In this document: one piece after another, positions 6,950 through 14,040 of the stretch
How positions within the stretch are numbered: the first letter of the stretch is position 1
How the letters are laid out: each line of letters begins with the position of its first letter
Source of the DNA: Chloroflexota bacterium
GTDB taxonomy: Bacteria > Chloroflexota > UBA4733
Reading direction: 5' to 3'
Length of the DNA: 17,275 nt
Assembly: GCA_025449435.1 (NCBI GenBank)
Contig: JANWJO010000111.1
Location: forward strand, 1-17,275
Program-made: the position numbers and the translations under genes
Notes under the pieces: generated by a model
Seen by the model: only the letters and a program-made list of their open reading frames with translations
Told to the model about the DNA's origin: nothing
The model's database searches: none

Positions 6950-8374
6950 CTAGAGCCAGACGTGTGTGTGACCAGCAATGGCCCTTGTGAGTTCATCGTT
7001 GAGTTGGGCAGGCGTCAGCCCCTGTCTCGACGGTTCGACGATGAACGGCTCACGGACACCAGCGTGTTGCGGGTAATAGTGAACAACCGGGTCCAGATGA
7101 TTGGCGATGAGCAGGTCGCCGGGTTGCACGTGAGCCAGAAGAAACGCAGCGAGCTCGGTGAACTGGTGACCGCGTCCATCGATGGGGAAGAAATACACCG
7201 CCCGCACACCTATCACCATTGGCGCCACCAGGGCGGTCACGCCAACAATACTTACCATCTGCTTCCAACGCTGCCGGTTCACAACCCAGGCCGCGTTTGT
7301 GGCGAGGAGTACATAGAACGGGATCGATGACTCGATGATGTAACGCGGGTCAAAGATTGGCCGCGTGCGTGACGATAGCCAGATGGCCGCAATAGGGAAC
7401 ACCAGCCACAGCAGCAAGAACAACAGGTGCAATCGCTGGCGGCGCACGGTCAACGTAATGATTCCTGCCACCAGCCCGACCACGTAAACAGGCAACAACT
7501 GACTGGCAAGCTGCTGAGGAAGGTCATAGCCGAATGCAAAGGTGCTTATCGAGGTGCGGATGGCATCCAGCATCGTTGGCGAAAGGGCGCTGCCGTGGTA
7601 CGTGGTCAGCGTGTCGATGGCGAACAGTGCCCAGGGAAGGAACGCCGCCAGCGCTACTACCTGCGTCGCCGCCCACCAGCCAAACAGGACTTGCGCGTCA
7701 CGGCGTTTACCCCGCCGCCAAGCGTCAGCGATGACCAGGGCCGCGAACACATTGAGGAGCAAGGCAACATAGATGCAGTAGTAGTGGATATATAGCGCCA
7801 GGATCAAGAACGACGTAGTGAGCACGGCAGATCGACGCCGTTTGTGGCTTTCCGTCAGGAGTCGAAATGCCCAATAGCTCGCCGCAGCGCTCAAGAACGC
7901 CGCAAGGGCGTACATGCGCGCATCCTGGCTATTCCACAGGAGATACGGCGAGAGCAAGCCAATTAATCCCGCGGCGATGCCTGTGGCCTGGCCGCTCATG
8001 CGCCGCCCGAGAGTCACTAGCATAGCGACGCTGAGCGAGCCTCCAGCGACAGCGATCCAGCGCAACGCCAGAGGGCTGTCGCCTGCGAGCGGCACCCAAT
8101 AGCGGAGAAGGAGATAGAATCCCGGTGGATGGGGCTCCCCGTGAGCCAGCTCTGCAAAGAAGCTGGAAAAAGGCTGCGCGCTGAAGTCGATGCCAAACAC
8201 CTCGTCCCCACGGAGGTCATAGAACGTTAGGTGAAACATCCGCACCGCCCAGGTCATCAGCAACAACAGCGCGAGCACATACACAAGCACGGATCGCCGC
8301 ACCAGGACGTGAGTCGTGCTCTTGGCGCTGGGTAACGGGTGGGCGATCACGGTTGCGGGAGTGCCGTTTCCCAC
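6950..8374 (-). CDS. Membrane glycosyltransferase (GT39/PMT-ArnT-like), interrupted by TAG
   Basis: A 474-residue polytopic protein of the GT-C fold that should move a sugar from a lipid-linked donor at the outer face of the membrane. After the first transmembrane helix (about 29-48) comes RGDEVF with the acidic pair Asp57/Glu58 where the family has its catalytic acid, then HPPGFYLLLRYW (82-93), a family hallmark. About ten further hydrophobic spans follow. The soluble C-terminal domain begins near GVRAVYFF and is cut at HVWL by a TAG, after which the same frame stays open for 175 more codons. The GTG start (8374) overlaps the upstream acyltransferase by 28 bases. The substrate cannot be read from sequence; the acyltransferase neighbour points to glycolipid or envelope glycan synthesis. 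Confidence 0.85.
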   Translation of the reverse strand: MGNGTPATVIAHPLPSAKSTTHVLVRRSVLVYVLALLLLMTWAVRMFHLTFYDLRGDEVFGIDFSAQPFSSFFAELAHGEPHPPGFYLLLRYWVPLAGDSPLALRWIAVAGGSLSVAMLVTLGRRMSGQATGIAAGLIGLLSPYLLWNSQDARMYALAAFLSAAASYWAFRLLTESHKRRRSAVLTTSFLILALYIHYYCIYVALLLNVFAALVIADAWRRGKRRDAQVLFGWWAATQVVALAAFLPWALFAIDTLTTYHGSALSPTMLDAIRTSISTFAFGYDLPQQLASQLLPVYVVGLVAGIITLTVRRQRLHLLFLLLWLVFPIAAIWLSSRTRPIFDPRYIIESSIPFYVLLATNAAWVVNRQRWKQMVSIVGVTALVAPMVIGVRAVYFFPIDGRGHQFTELAAFLLAHVQPGDLLIANHLDPVVHYYPQHAGVREPFIVEPSRQGLTPAQLNDELTRAIAGHTHVWL

Positions 8375-9282
8375 ACTTTATGGAACAGGACCCACTGATC
8401 AGGGTGAGCATATAAGCGAGCCATCAATCTCCCGGCAACCAGCCCAGATAGCTGGGCCATGTCGGCGCGGAGGTTGCGCGTTGGCGTGAACGCGATGGGC
8501 GGCTCCACGATGACGCGTTGCCGCCCATCCGGCAATCGGAAAGCAAACACCGGCACGATCGGCGCGCCGGTACGCAGCGCTAACATGGACGTGCCCGCCG
8601 GCACGCGCAGCCACAAGGGCGGATCGGCGCGTACCCGTACAGGAATGCCGTTTCCCTGCATGTCCCAATCTGTGGCGATTCCCAGCAACATGCCGCTCTT
8701 GACGGTTTTCACCAGTTGAGGAAACACGCCACTACTAAACGGGATAACGGTGCCACCGAAGCGCGACCGCTCGCGCACAAAAAAGTCGTAAAACCAGGCT
8801 GGCTCAATGCGCTCGGCCAGCACGGCGCAATCAATGCCGGCAGCGAGCAGCGCATTGCCCGCCACCTCCACGTTGCCAAAGTGTGCGGTCGCGGTGACCG
8901 CGCCTTTGCCGTTGGTCATGATCTGGCGCAACATATCGAGCCCGTGAAAGTCGATGGTGTGCAGCAAGTCCGCCGGACTGTACCGCTGCATGCGAAGCGT
9001 GTCGTCGTAATTGCGCACGAAGCAGACGCAGGCCGCCCGCGCCGTGCGCTGCACCACCGGATGCGCCTGGGGGCGATTCAGCAACAGACTGAGGTTGTGT
9101 TGTGACGCACTCCGGATGCCAGGAGCCAGGTGATACAGCGCCGTACCCGCGAGTGACGCGATGGGAGTTGACACCGCTCGGCTGAGCTTGGGCACGAGTT
9201 TCTGGACGAACTCAAATGCCTGCTGTTCGAAGCTGCGTGAGATCGCCGAACCTCGTCTCTCCCCGTCCCTGGCAAGTCCCAA
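8347..9282 (-). CDS. LpxL/HtrB-like lysophospholipid acyltransferase family protein
   Basis: A membrane-associated acyltransferase of the LpxL/HtrB (lipid A) and PatA (phosphatidylinositol mannoside) superfamily, which moves an acyl chain onto a glycolipid. The HX4[DE] active-site motif is visible as HFGNVE (His134, Glu139 counting from TTG 9282). AHFGN is followed by the usual ADWDMQGNG-like and VPAG..MLALRTGAPIVPVF blocks. The C-terminus (HPDQWVLFHKVW) matches the family ending. The open frame runs back to a TTG at 9396, but that would overlap the divergent lipoprotein gene. TTG 9282 gives 311 residues, near family length; GTG 9195 is another option. The next gene is a membrane glycosyltransferase overlapping by 28 bases, so a shared glycolipid pathway is likely. 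Confidence 0.85.
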   Translation of the reverse strand: MGLARDGERRGSAISRSFEQQAFEFVQKLVPKLSRAVSTPIASLAGTALYHLAPGIRSASQHNLSLLLNRPQAHPVVQRTARAACVCFVRNYDDTLRMQRYSPADLLHTIDFHGLDMLRQIMTNGKGAVTATAHFGNVEVAGNALLAAGIDCAVLAERIEPAWFYDFFVRERSRFGGTVIPFSSGVFPQLVKTVKSGMLLGIATDWDMQGNGIPVRVRADPPLWLRVPAGTSMLALRTGAPIVPVFAFRLPDGRQRVIVEPPIAFTPTRNLRADMAQLSGLVAGRLMARLYAHPDQWVLFHKVWETALPQP

Positions 9283-9332
9283 TGCTACCTGATGGATGGG
9301 TGCTGGACGTGAGCTGGGCCCCCGGTAGTGAG

Positions 9333-9341
9333 TGGTACGAT
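9333..9341 (+). promoter_or_regulatory. Candidate extended -10 element for the lipoprotein gene
   Basis: TGGTACGAT matches an extended -10 (TGN followed by TACGAT, a one- to two-base variant of TATAAT), 27 bases before the ATG at 9369. No good -35 box lies at the normal distance. It sits between the divergent acyltransferase and lipoprotein starts, where a promoter is expected. Confidence 0.3.
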
Positions 9342-9368
9342 GGCCGGAGGTGCTGTCGATTGGAGCTG

Positions 9369-10592
9369 ATGGCTCGAGTGCGAATCCGTCTGGCAATGGC
9401 GCTTCTTGGCGCCCTCCTTATCACAGTTGCAACGCTCGCCGCCTGCACACCAGGCGGTGTGCTGTCCAATGTGGCGATGTCGCCACCACTCATCTCGCCT
9501 GATGGCCACTCCGACAACCGGGTTGCTGCGCTGTCCTACACGCTGGGCGAGCGATCGGATGTGACAGTGACGTTCACCGGCCCGGATGGCCAGGCACATG
9601 TTATCCGGAATGCCCAGACCCGCGACCCGGGTACCTATTCGTTGCGAGTGGATGGCACCTACAACGGTCGGGTGCTCGCCGATGGTACCTACAACTGGGC
9701 TGTCTCGGTCGCCGACTCGTCCACGAAACAACCACTGGCTAGGCAGACTGCGTCGCTGACGATTAAAGGCGGAGATACCGTAGCGCCGGCCATCGGCGAG
9801 GCGACAGCCTTCCCCAACCCGTTCCATCCCAACGGCAACTTGTCCACGGACACTTCGACGATTACCTACAACCTGTCGAAGCCCGCGTCAGTGACCATTT
9901 GGGCGTTCGGACCAGCCGGCGACGCCAGCGCGCAGCGCTACGACATTTTGTATCAGGACCAGGAGAAGGCCGGGCCCAACCAGGCCTTGTGGACTGGCCA
10001 GATCGGTCCTGAGCAATATGTTGCCGATGGGAGTTACCAGTGGACCGTCCAGGCTACCGACGCTGCCGGCAATGTCGCCCAAGCGAGCGGCACGGTGGTC
10101 GTCGCCGACAGCGGTATACCGGACGGCAAAATTGAAAACGTGTCGGCCCACGAAGTCGATAGCAGTGACGGTCGCTCCATTGAGGTCCAGGTACGCATCT
10201 ACAACTCTGGCTACGCCGTGCTCAATGGTGATGCGCTCGCCCCCGCCCCACAGGATGGCTTCGTGTACGGCTCGCTCTCGGCAAACTACCTGATGCCGCC
10301 ACCGTTCGGACCGAACTGGAGCGAGCAGGCTCCTGGCCGGGCGGGCACCTACACCGTCGGCGTGAGCTATTTCGAGCGGGATGCGTTGCCCAACCAGGTG
10401 CCGCTTCCGTTTCGCTGGAGCATCGGCGGTCCACTCAAACCCAAAGAGTCGCGTGTGATCACCGGCTACATAAAAATCCCCAGCGACTATCATGGGCGGG
10501 TCAGCATCTACGCCGGCATCGTTCACGAGGGCCAGGGAATTCTGAGTGGACAGTTTCAAATTCCGGCTAGCCAGGCGCTCGTTCTCCCCTAA
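9369..10592 (+). CDS. Lipoprotein with FlgD-like Ig domains
   Basis: A 407-residue predicted exported lipoprotein. From ATG 9369 the N-terminus is MARVRIRLAMALLGALL and runs to the lipobox LAAC, so Cys would be lipidated and anchored. Two beta-sandwich repeats resemble FlgD Ig-like domains: the first (about 50-130) has YTLGERSDVTVTF and LADGTYNWAV; the second (about 145-240) has ITYNLSKPASVTIWAF and VADGSYQWTVQATDAAGN. A third beta-rich region (about 250-400) ends IYAGIVHEGQG and is not one I recognise. GGAG precedes the ATG closely, and GGAGG lies further upstream at 9346. The open frame extends upstream to 9216 but that part lacks a signal peptide. A surface adhesion or scaffolding role is inferred only from the domains. 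The divergent neighbour is an acyltransferase. Confidence 0.82.
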   Translation: MARVRIRLAMALLGALLITVATLAACTPGGVLSNVAMSPPLISPDGHSDNRVAALSYTLGERSDVTVTFTGPDGQAHVIRNAQTRDPGTYSLRVDGTYNGRVLADGTYNWAVSVADSSTKQPLARQTASLTIKGGDTVAPAIGEATAFPNPFHPNGNLSTDTSTITYNLSKPASVTIWAFGPAGDASAQRYDILYQDQEKAGPNQALWTGQIGPEQYVADGSYQWTVQATDAAGNVAQASGTVVVADSGIPDGKIENVSAHEVDSSDGRSIEVQVRIYNSGYAVLNGDALAPAPQDGFVYGSLSANYLMPPPFGPNWSEQAPGRAGTYTVGVSYFERDALPNQVPLPFRWSIGGPLKPKESRVITGYIKIPSDYHGRVSIYAGIVHEGQGILSGQFQIPASQALVLP

Positions 10593-10644
10593 TCTATAAT
10601 CTAGTCTGGCTTCCTCTGGACGACCGCGCTGTGAGTTCACCCGC

Positions 10645-10664
10645 AGGCCGTGGACGCACGGCCT
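10645..10664 (+). terminator. Perfect 8-bp hairpin after the lipoprotein gene
   Basis: AGGCCGTG (10645-10652), loop GACG, CACGGCCT (10657-10664). It lies 52 bases after the lipoprotein stop and before the next gene. Only a mixed TGCTGCTT follows instead of a T run, so termination is plausible but not proven. Confidence 0.42.
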
Positions 10665-10777
10665 TGCTGCTTAAGCCGTTGTCCGGCGAGTTGCGAAAGT
10701 CGGCCCGCATGTCCACACTGGCGTTTGCTGGAAACACTCCAAGGCCAGCTGACGTGTAGAAGGGGCATCACTCGGCA

Positions 10778-12049
10778 ATGAAGATCACGCACGTCGAACG
10801 CATCCTCGTAGACATCCCGTTTTATCCCATACCGGATCGCAACATGGCGCGTGACGTCGCCGGCTGGCACATCAGTGAGGTGTGTAAGGTGACGGCGGAT
10901 AACGGGCTCATCGGATTTGGTGAAACGTTACCGAACTACACGTGGGGTCGCGTCACCGACGACGCGGTGGCTCGCGTGATGGGGCAGTCTCCCGAAGCCA
11001 TGATGTGGGATGACCGCCTGGGGGCTGGTCTCCAAATGGCGCTGTTTGACCTCGCCGGCAAAGCGGCTGGGGTACCGATCTACCGCCTGCTTGGAAAGCA
11101 AGTACGCGAATGGTGTCCACTGTCCTGGTGGTCTATCGACATGCCGCCGGAGGATATGGCCGCGGAGGCCAAGAAGGCGGTTGAGCAAGGCTATACCGCA
11201 CACAAGCAGAAGGCACGTCCTTGGTTCGACGTGTTTGAGCAGGCCCGGCAGACGGCCAAGGTCATCCCGCCCGGCTTCTCCGTTGATCTCGATTTCAACG
11301 GCCACTTGACCAACGCTGCACAGGCCGTGCCGGTGCTCAAGGGACTCGATGCCTTCCCCAACGTGCAGATCTACGAGTCGCCTATACCGCAGAGTGACGT
11401 GGCGGGCGGACAGCGAGTGCGCTCCCAAACGCGCTGCGCCATCGCCATGCACTACGGCCAGCCGCCCATCATGACGGCGATCCGCGAGCAGGTATGCGAC
11501 GGCTTCGTGCTCAGCGGCGGCGCCACCACGATCACGCGCCAGGGAGCGATCGCCCACGAAGCCAACATGCCCTTCTGGCTCCAGTTGGTGGGCACAGGTA
11601 TCACCACCACGTTTGCGATGCACTTAGGAGCCGTGTGCAGTCACGCCCAATGGCCGGCCGTCACCTGCGTCAACATGTATCAACACCAACTCATCACGTC
11701 GCCCATCACCGTCAAGGGCGGCTATGTGCGCGTTCCCGACGGGCCCGGACTCGGCGTGGACCTGGATGAAGACGCGCTGGTAACCATGCGCACGACGAGC
11801 ACCGTCCACAAGGAGCGCCGGGCGGTCTACGGTATGCGCCGTCCCAATGGTGACATCACCTACTACCCCGGCGATCGAGTGCCTGGTGAAGGTCTCCCGC
11901 ACGGCTATTGGGAAGACTCTGAGATGGGCAACATGTTGGGGTACGAGCCTGGCGTGCGGCTGGAGACGACCTACGACGACGGTACACCAGATTTCGACGG
12001 GTTGTACAAGCGGGTACACATCAAGCCCGTTCGCAGCCACAAGAGCTAG
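10778..12049 (+). CDS. Mandelate racemase / muconate lactonizing enzyme-like protein (enolase superfamily)
   Basis: A 423-residue protein with an enolase-type N-terminal capping domain (1 to about 115) and a modified TIM barrel. The KxK pair is Lys143-Gln-Lys145. Two metal ligands are visible: Asp172 in DLDFNG and Glu200 in IYESP. Where the third acidic ligand is expected (DE in most members) there is MHYGQPP (224-230), and the lysine usually at the end of strand 6 is replaced in DGFVLSGGAT (241-250). After the barrel comes an extra C-terminal region of about 80 residues (from about 340). This suggests an uncharacterised branch acting on a carboxylate, perhaps a sugar acid, with altered chemistry; the substrate cannot be read. 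The ATG at 10778 has AGAAGGGG 12 bases upstream. The next gene is convergent. Confidence 0.86.
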   Translation: MKITHVERILVDIPFYPIPDRNMARDVAGWHISEVCKVTADNGLIGFGETLPNYTWGRVTDDAVARVMGQSPEAMMWDDRLGAGLQMALFDLAGKAAGVPIYRLLGKQVREWCPLSWWSIDMPPEDMAAEAKKAVEQGYTAHKQKARPWFDVFEQARQTAKVIPPGFSVDLDFNGHLTNAAQAVPVLKGLDAFPNVQIYESPIPQSDVAGGQRVRSQTRCAIAMHYGQPPIMTAIREQVCDGFVLSGGATTITRQGAIAHEANMPFWLQLVGTGITTTFAMHLGAVCSHAQWPAVTCVNMYQHQLITSPITVKGGYVRVPDGPGLGVDLDEDALVTMRTTSTVHKERRAVYGMRRPNGDITYYPGDRVPGEGLPHGYWEDSEMGNMLGYEPGVRLETTYDDGTPDFDGLYKRVHIKPVRSHKS

Positions 12050-12091
12050 CGGGAAGTTGTCCTAGCCCAATGTTCGTGTCGTAGGGAGTGG

Positions 12092-12676
12092 TTATGCGTC
12101 TCCGTGCCCCGTCTCGCGCTCCAGACGCGCGCGGGCTTGCCGGAGGACCACTGGGTCCACGTCGCGATCGAGGTCAAAACCGCGCATACGCGAGGGCCAG
12201 CGGGCCAGTGGCCCTACCGCATGGCCCAGCGCATCATACGCAATTCCACGCACATGTGGGCGTACACTGCGGTTATCGAACAGCTGCAACAGCGCACGGA
12301 GGAGGCGTGCGCTGCTGTGGTCGTGTAAGAACCAACCAGCATTAGAGATGGCGATCGGACGCACGTCTTCCTCGTCATCCCACGACACTCCCTGAATGAA
12401 GCGCAACAACTGGTCTTGGTAGGCATCCGCCATACCCCAGAAGTCCGTCAGTGTCTGCAGCGCAATCCGAGCGAGCATCGGATCCTCCGGCGATTCGAGG
12501 AAGCGCTCCACTAGGGCGCGATATTGGGTCGCCTTCGCCTTGCCCAAGGTGTAGATCAGGAAGTAGCGATCTGTCCGTGGTGGCTCCGCCGCCAGTGCTG
12601 TGGCGACGGTGTCCACCTCTACGGTGGTGAGGGTGCTCCATTTGGCCCGCGTGAGCAGCTCTTCAAAGTCCGTCAT
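12092..12676 (-). CDS. Helical-repeat (HEAT-like) immunity-type protein
   Basis: A 194-residue protein of predicted mostly helical repeats (RYFLIYTLGKAKATQYRALV, ARIALQTL, ARLLRALLQLF, RGIAYDALGHAV), resembling HEAT-type immunity proteins of polymorphic toxin systems. I choose ATG 12676, not the longer frame to 12781, because CAGGAGG lies upstream (13-base spacing) and the extra N-terminus is not repeat-like. The start overlaps the stop of the preceding RHS remnant in ATGA (12673-12676). The position directly after an RHS end is where an immunity gene belongs, but the preceding tip seems to have lost its toxin domain, so this looks like a retained orphan immunity gene. The name rests on context and repeat pattern; no specific family is recognised. 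Confidence 0.72.
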   Translation of the reverse strand: MTDFEELLTRAKWSTLTTVEVDTVATALAAEPPRTDRYFLIYTLGKAKATQYRALVERFLESPEDPMLARIALQTLTDFWGMADAYQDQLLRFIQGVSWDDEEDVRPIAISNAGWFLHDHSSARLLRALLQLFDNRSVRPHVRGIAYDALGHAVGPLARWPSRMRGFDLDRDVDPVVLRQARARLERETGHGDA

Positions 12677-12882
12677 GGTGCGAGAAACGCCTCCTGCAAC
12701 TCGATCAGTCTGCTCGGACTCCTGCATCTCCGTGGGACGTACTTCTTCGAGTAGTCCAGCGCACTGCTCGCGACATCCCACTCGGCTGGGATGGTGATCC
12801 TGCCACGGGTCTGGCTCAGCCGCAGCCCATCGCCGTTGTAGGTGTAGGTCGTCGTGGTCCCACCCACGGTGGCGTTGGTCAA
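12673..12882 (-). pseudogene. RHS core remnant with toxin domain deleted
   Basis: The frame reads ANRLTNATVGG, then YTYNGDGLRLSQT and ITIPAEWDVASS, which matches the late RHS core of the copy at 15623-16423 almost residue for residue. It then switches abruptly to an unrelated tail of about 28 residues (YSKKYVPRR ... LQEAFLAP) that ends four bases into the immunity-type gene. The other copies continue with LPQL.YDG and about 100 more core residues up to DPSG, all absent here. The simplest reading is a deletion that joined the core to the last residues of a former toxin tip. The only start is TTG 12882 without a ribosome binding site; upstream the frame closes at a TAA after a few codons. Confidence 0.68.
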
Positions 12883-12894
12883 GCGATTGGCAAG
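12767..12894 (-). repeat. Diverged direct repeat of RHS core DNA (copy C)
   Basis: This segment aligns without large gaps to 16221-16348 (for example both contain GGATGGTGATCC, GTCTGGCTCAGCCGCA and CCGTTGTAGGTGTA), at high but not perfect identity. It encodes the NRLT..TVGG to WDVAS part of the RHS core. Confidence 0.8.
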
Positions 12895-12898
12895 GTGA

Positions 12899-13296
12899 TC
12901 AATCGGTTGTTACTGGCGCGATGTCGCCTCCTTCTGCCGGCCACCCCCACACCATAAGGTCTTGGCACAGCACCTGAATCACCCTTACCCACCACTCCAT
13001 CCCCATGTCCCAGAACTTTGTCCCCTGGTAGTTTGTATTGTTCACGTCAATCGAAACAAGCCCCACATGATCCCAAGGAATTGCTCGAAAGGTCACTTTG
13101 AACCGAAGGTCGCCGTCTTCGAGTTCAATTCGTGCGACACCGCTCATCAGCGCGGAAATGGGTACTGGCGGTCTATCACCGTGCTGGGCCCCACCTTCAG
13201 CCGTAGGCGATGGACTGAAATGTCGAAGTCGTAGTGCGTGACGGTGCCGACCCAGAGTGCGCGAAAGACTCGGTCAGACGGATGGCGGTTGTCACC
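12899..13296 (-). pseudogene. Frameshifted second copy of the immunity gene at 13593-14024
   Basis: Two frames together match the intact immunity-type protein. The first (13296 to 13147) reads ALWVGTVTHYDFDISVHRL, aligning without gaps to WYWGAEVLRYVLDLSGHSF, and ends in TGA. The second (13147 to 12899) reads PWDHVGLVSID and FWDMGMEWW, aligning to PWNYVSIESIE and VWKINAELW, with a shared Cys downstream. The break is near a CCATTTCC stretch around 13150-13165, and the TGA and ATG overlap as TGATG. The first part has no ATG, GTG or TTG start. It is therefore a broken paralogue, although the second part (82 codons from ATG 13147) could still be translated. It follows a toxin-tip relic, keeping the toxin-immunity order. 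Confidence 0.7.
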
Positions 13297-13310
13297 TTAC
13301 AAATCTGGGA

Positions 13311-13592
13311 TCAGTACCATCCTGAAATGATGCCACTGACCAGTCGCACGATGTCAGCGAGCGACGTCGAACTCATCGGTATGTGTGTTTGAGCACGGTC
13401 ATCCGATAGCACTCCGGAGAGCGTATAACATGACTTTGAATCGACGCTTACTCGATAGTAGCTAGTGCGCTGGCCACCATGGTCCATAATGCGTACTACG
13501 ACGTCTCGCTGCGCCTTAAACGGTATGCGATTGACATAACCCAGCTTGTCGTCCGCCAGGGTCACGATGCCGCCAGTAACATTGCGGCGCCG
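13311..13592 (-). pseudogene. Detached toxin-tip fragment, diverged copy of the 14041-15024 tip
   Basis: The frame begins right after the stop of the preceding immunity gene and reads TGGIVTLA ... VVVRIMDHGG, YYRVSVD, LSG and SLADIVRLVS. This matches the C-terminal domain of the intact orphan RHS protein (TGGVLSLA, FVIRIMDAGG, YFRISVD, LSG, SLTDILRVVS) along its whole length. There is no RHS core, no DPSG boundary and no good start; GTG 13565 is the only option and would leave 84 residues. It is best seen as an old tip displaced when a newer tip and immunity gene were inserted. Sampled lines have lower GC (47% at 13381-13440, hand-counted) than the RHS core (67-70%). Confidence 0.75.
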
Positions 13593-14024
13593 CTAGTTGC
13601 CGGGCGGCTCTGCTTCCGGATGGCTCTCCTGGTTATCATCAACAACACTAAGGGCTTCCACCGTGAACTCAAGACAGTGGATTTCCAGCGACGCCGACCA
13701 CAATTCGGCATTGATCTTCCACACCGCCGTGTCAGCGCGCACTATGCGACTCGTTTCGATGCTTTCGATACTCACATAGTTCCATGGCGCTTTGGACCAA
13801 TCCTGCCGATGAAAGGACTGGTCATAAAACGACCACAAGCTGATGCCGCGAAACTGCAGCCGATGCTGTGATCGAATGCCGTCTCGGCGCATTTCGACGT
13901 CTACTTCGAAGGAGTGCCCCGACAGATCGAGAACGTAGCGAAGGACTTCGGCTCCCCAATACCAACCTGCCACCACGTCGGCACTCGCTGTTGCGAGATG
14001 GTCTTTGAGCCGCTGTCTGTCCAT
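13593..14024 (-). CDS. Immunity-type protein paired with the orphan RHS toxin
   Basis: A 143-residue protein, probably cytosolic, with no signal peptide and many Trp/Tyr residues in a beta-rich pattern (WYWGAEVLRYVLDLSGHSFEV, PWNYVSIESIE, VWKINAELW). I do not recognise a family. I favour ATG 14024, because AAGGGA sits about 6 bases upstream; ATG 14039, one base after the toxin stop, is the alternative (148 residues). It directly follows a toxin-type RHS end, the standard place for a cognate immunity gene, and its paralogue at 12899-13296 follows a paralogous toxin tip. That co-duplication is the main evidence for pairing. It should neutralise the toxin by binding, by analogy with known systems. 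Confidence 0.74.
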   Translation of the reverse strand: MDRQRLKDHLATASADVVAGWYWGAEVLRYVLDLSGHSFEVDVEMRRDGIRSQHRLQFRGISLWSFYDQSFHRQDWSKAPWNYVSIESIETSRIVRADTAVWKINAELWSASLEIHCLEFTVEALSVVDDNQESHPEAEPPGN

Positions 14025-14040
14025 CGAGTTTCCCTTCATC

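Noticed and set aside
6950..6952. General TAG recoding (amber suppression) as explanation for the split glycosyltransferase
   Set aside because: TAG ends several other genes in the window at sensible positions, so genome-wide reassignment is not supported.
10595..10600. TATAAT as a promoter for the enolase-superfamily gene
   Set aside because: No -35 box at a proper distance, and it lies about 180 bases before the gene, ahead of the hairpin at 10645-10664.
9888..10640. 250-codon open frame on the minus strand
   Set aside because: Antisense to the lipoprotein gene, whose product has recognisable signal peptide and Ig-like domains; no motif in the antisense product.
12045..12066. GCTAG / CTAGC inverted repeat between the convergent genes as a terminator
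   Set aside because: Only 5 bp with a 12-base loop and no T run.
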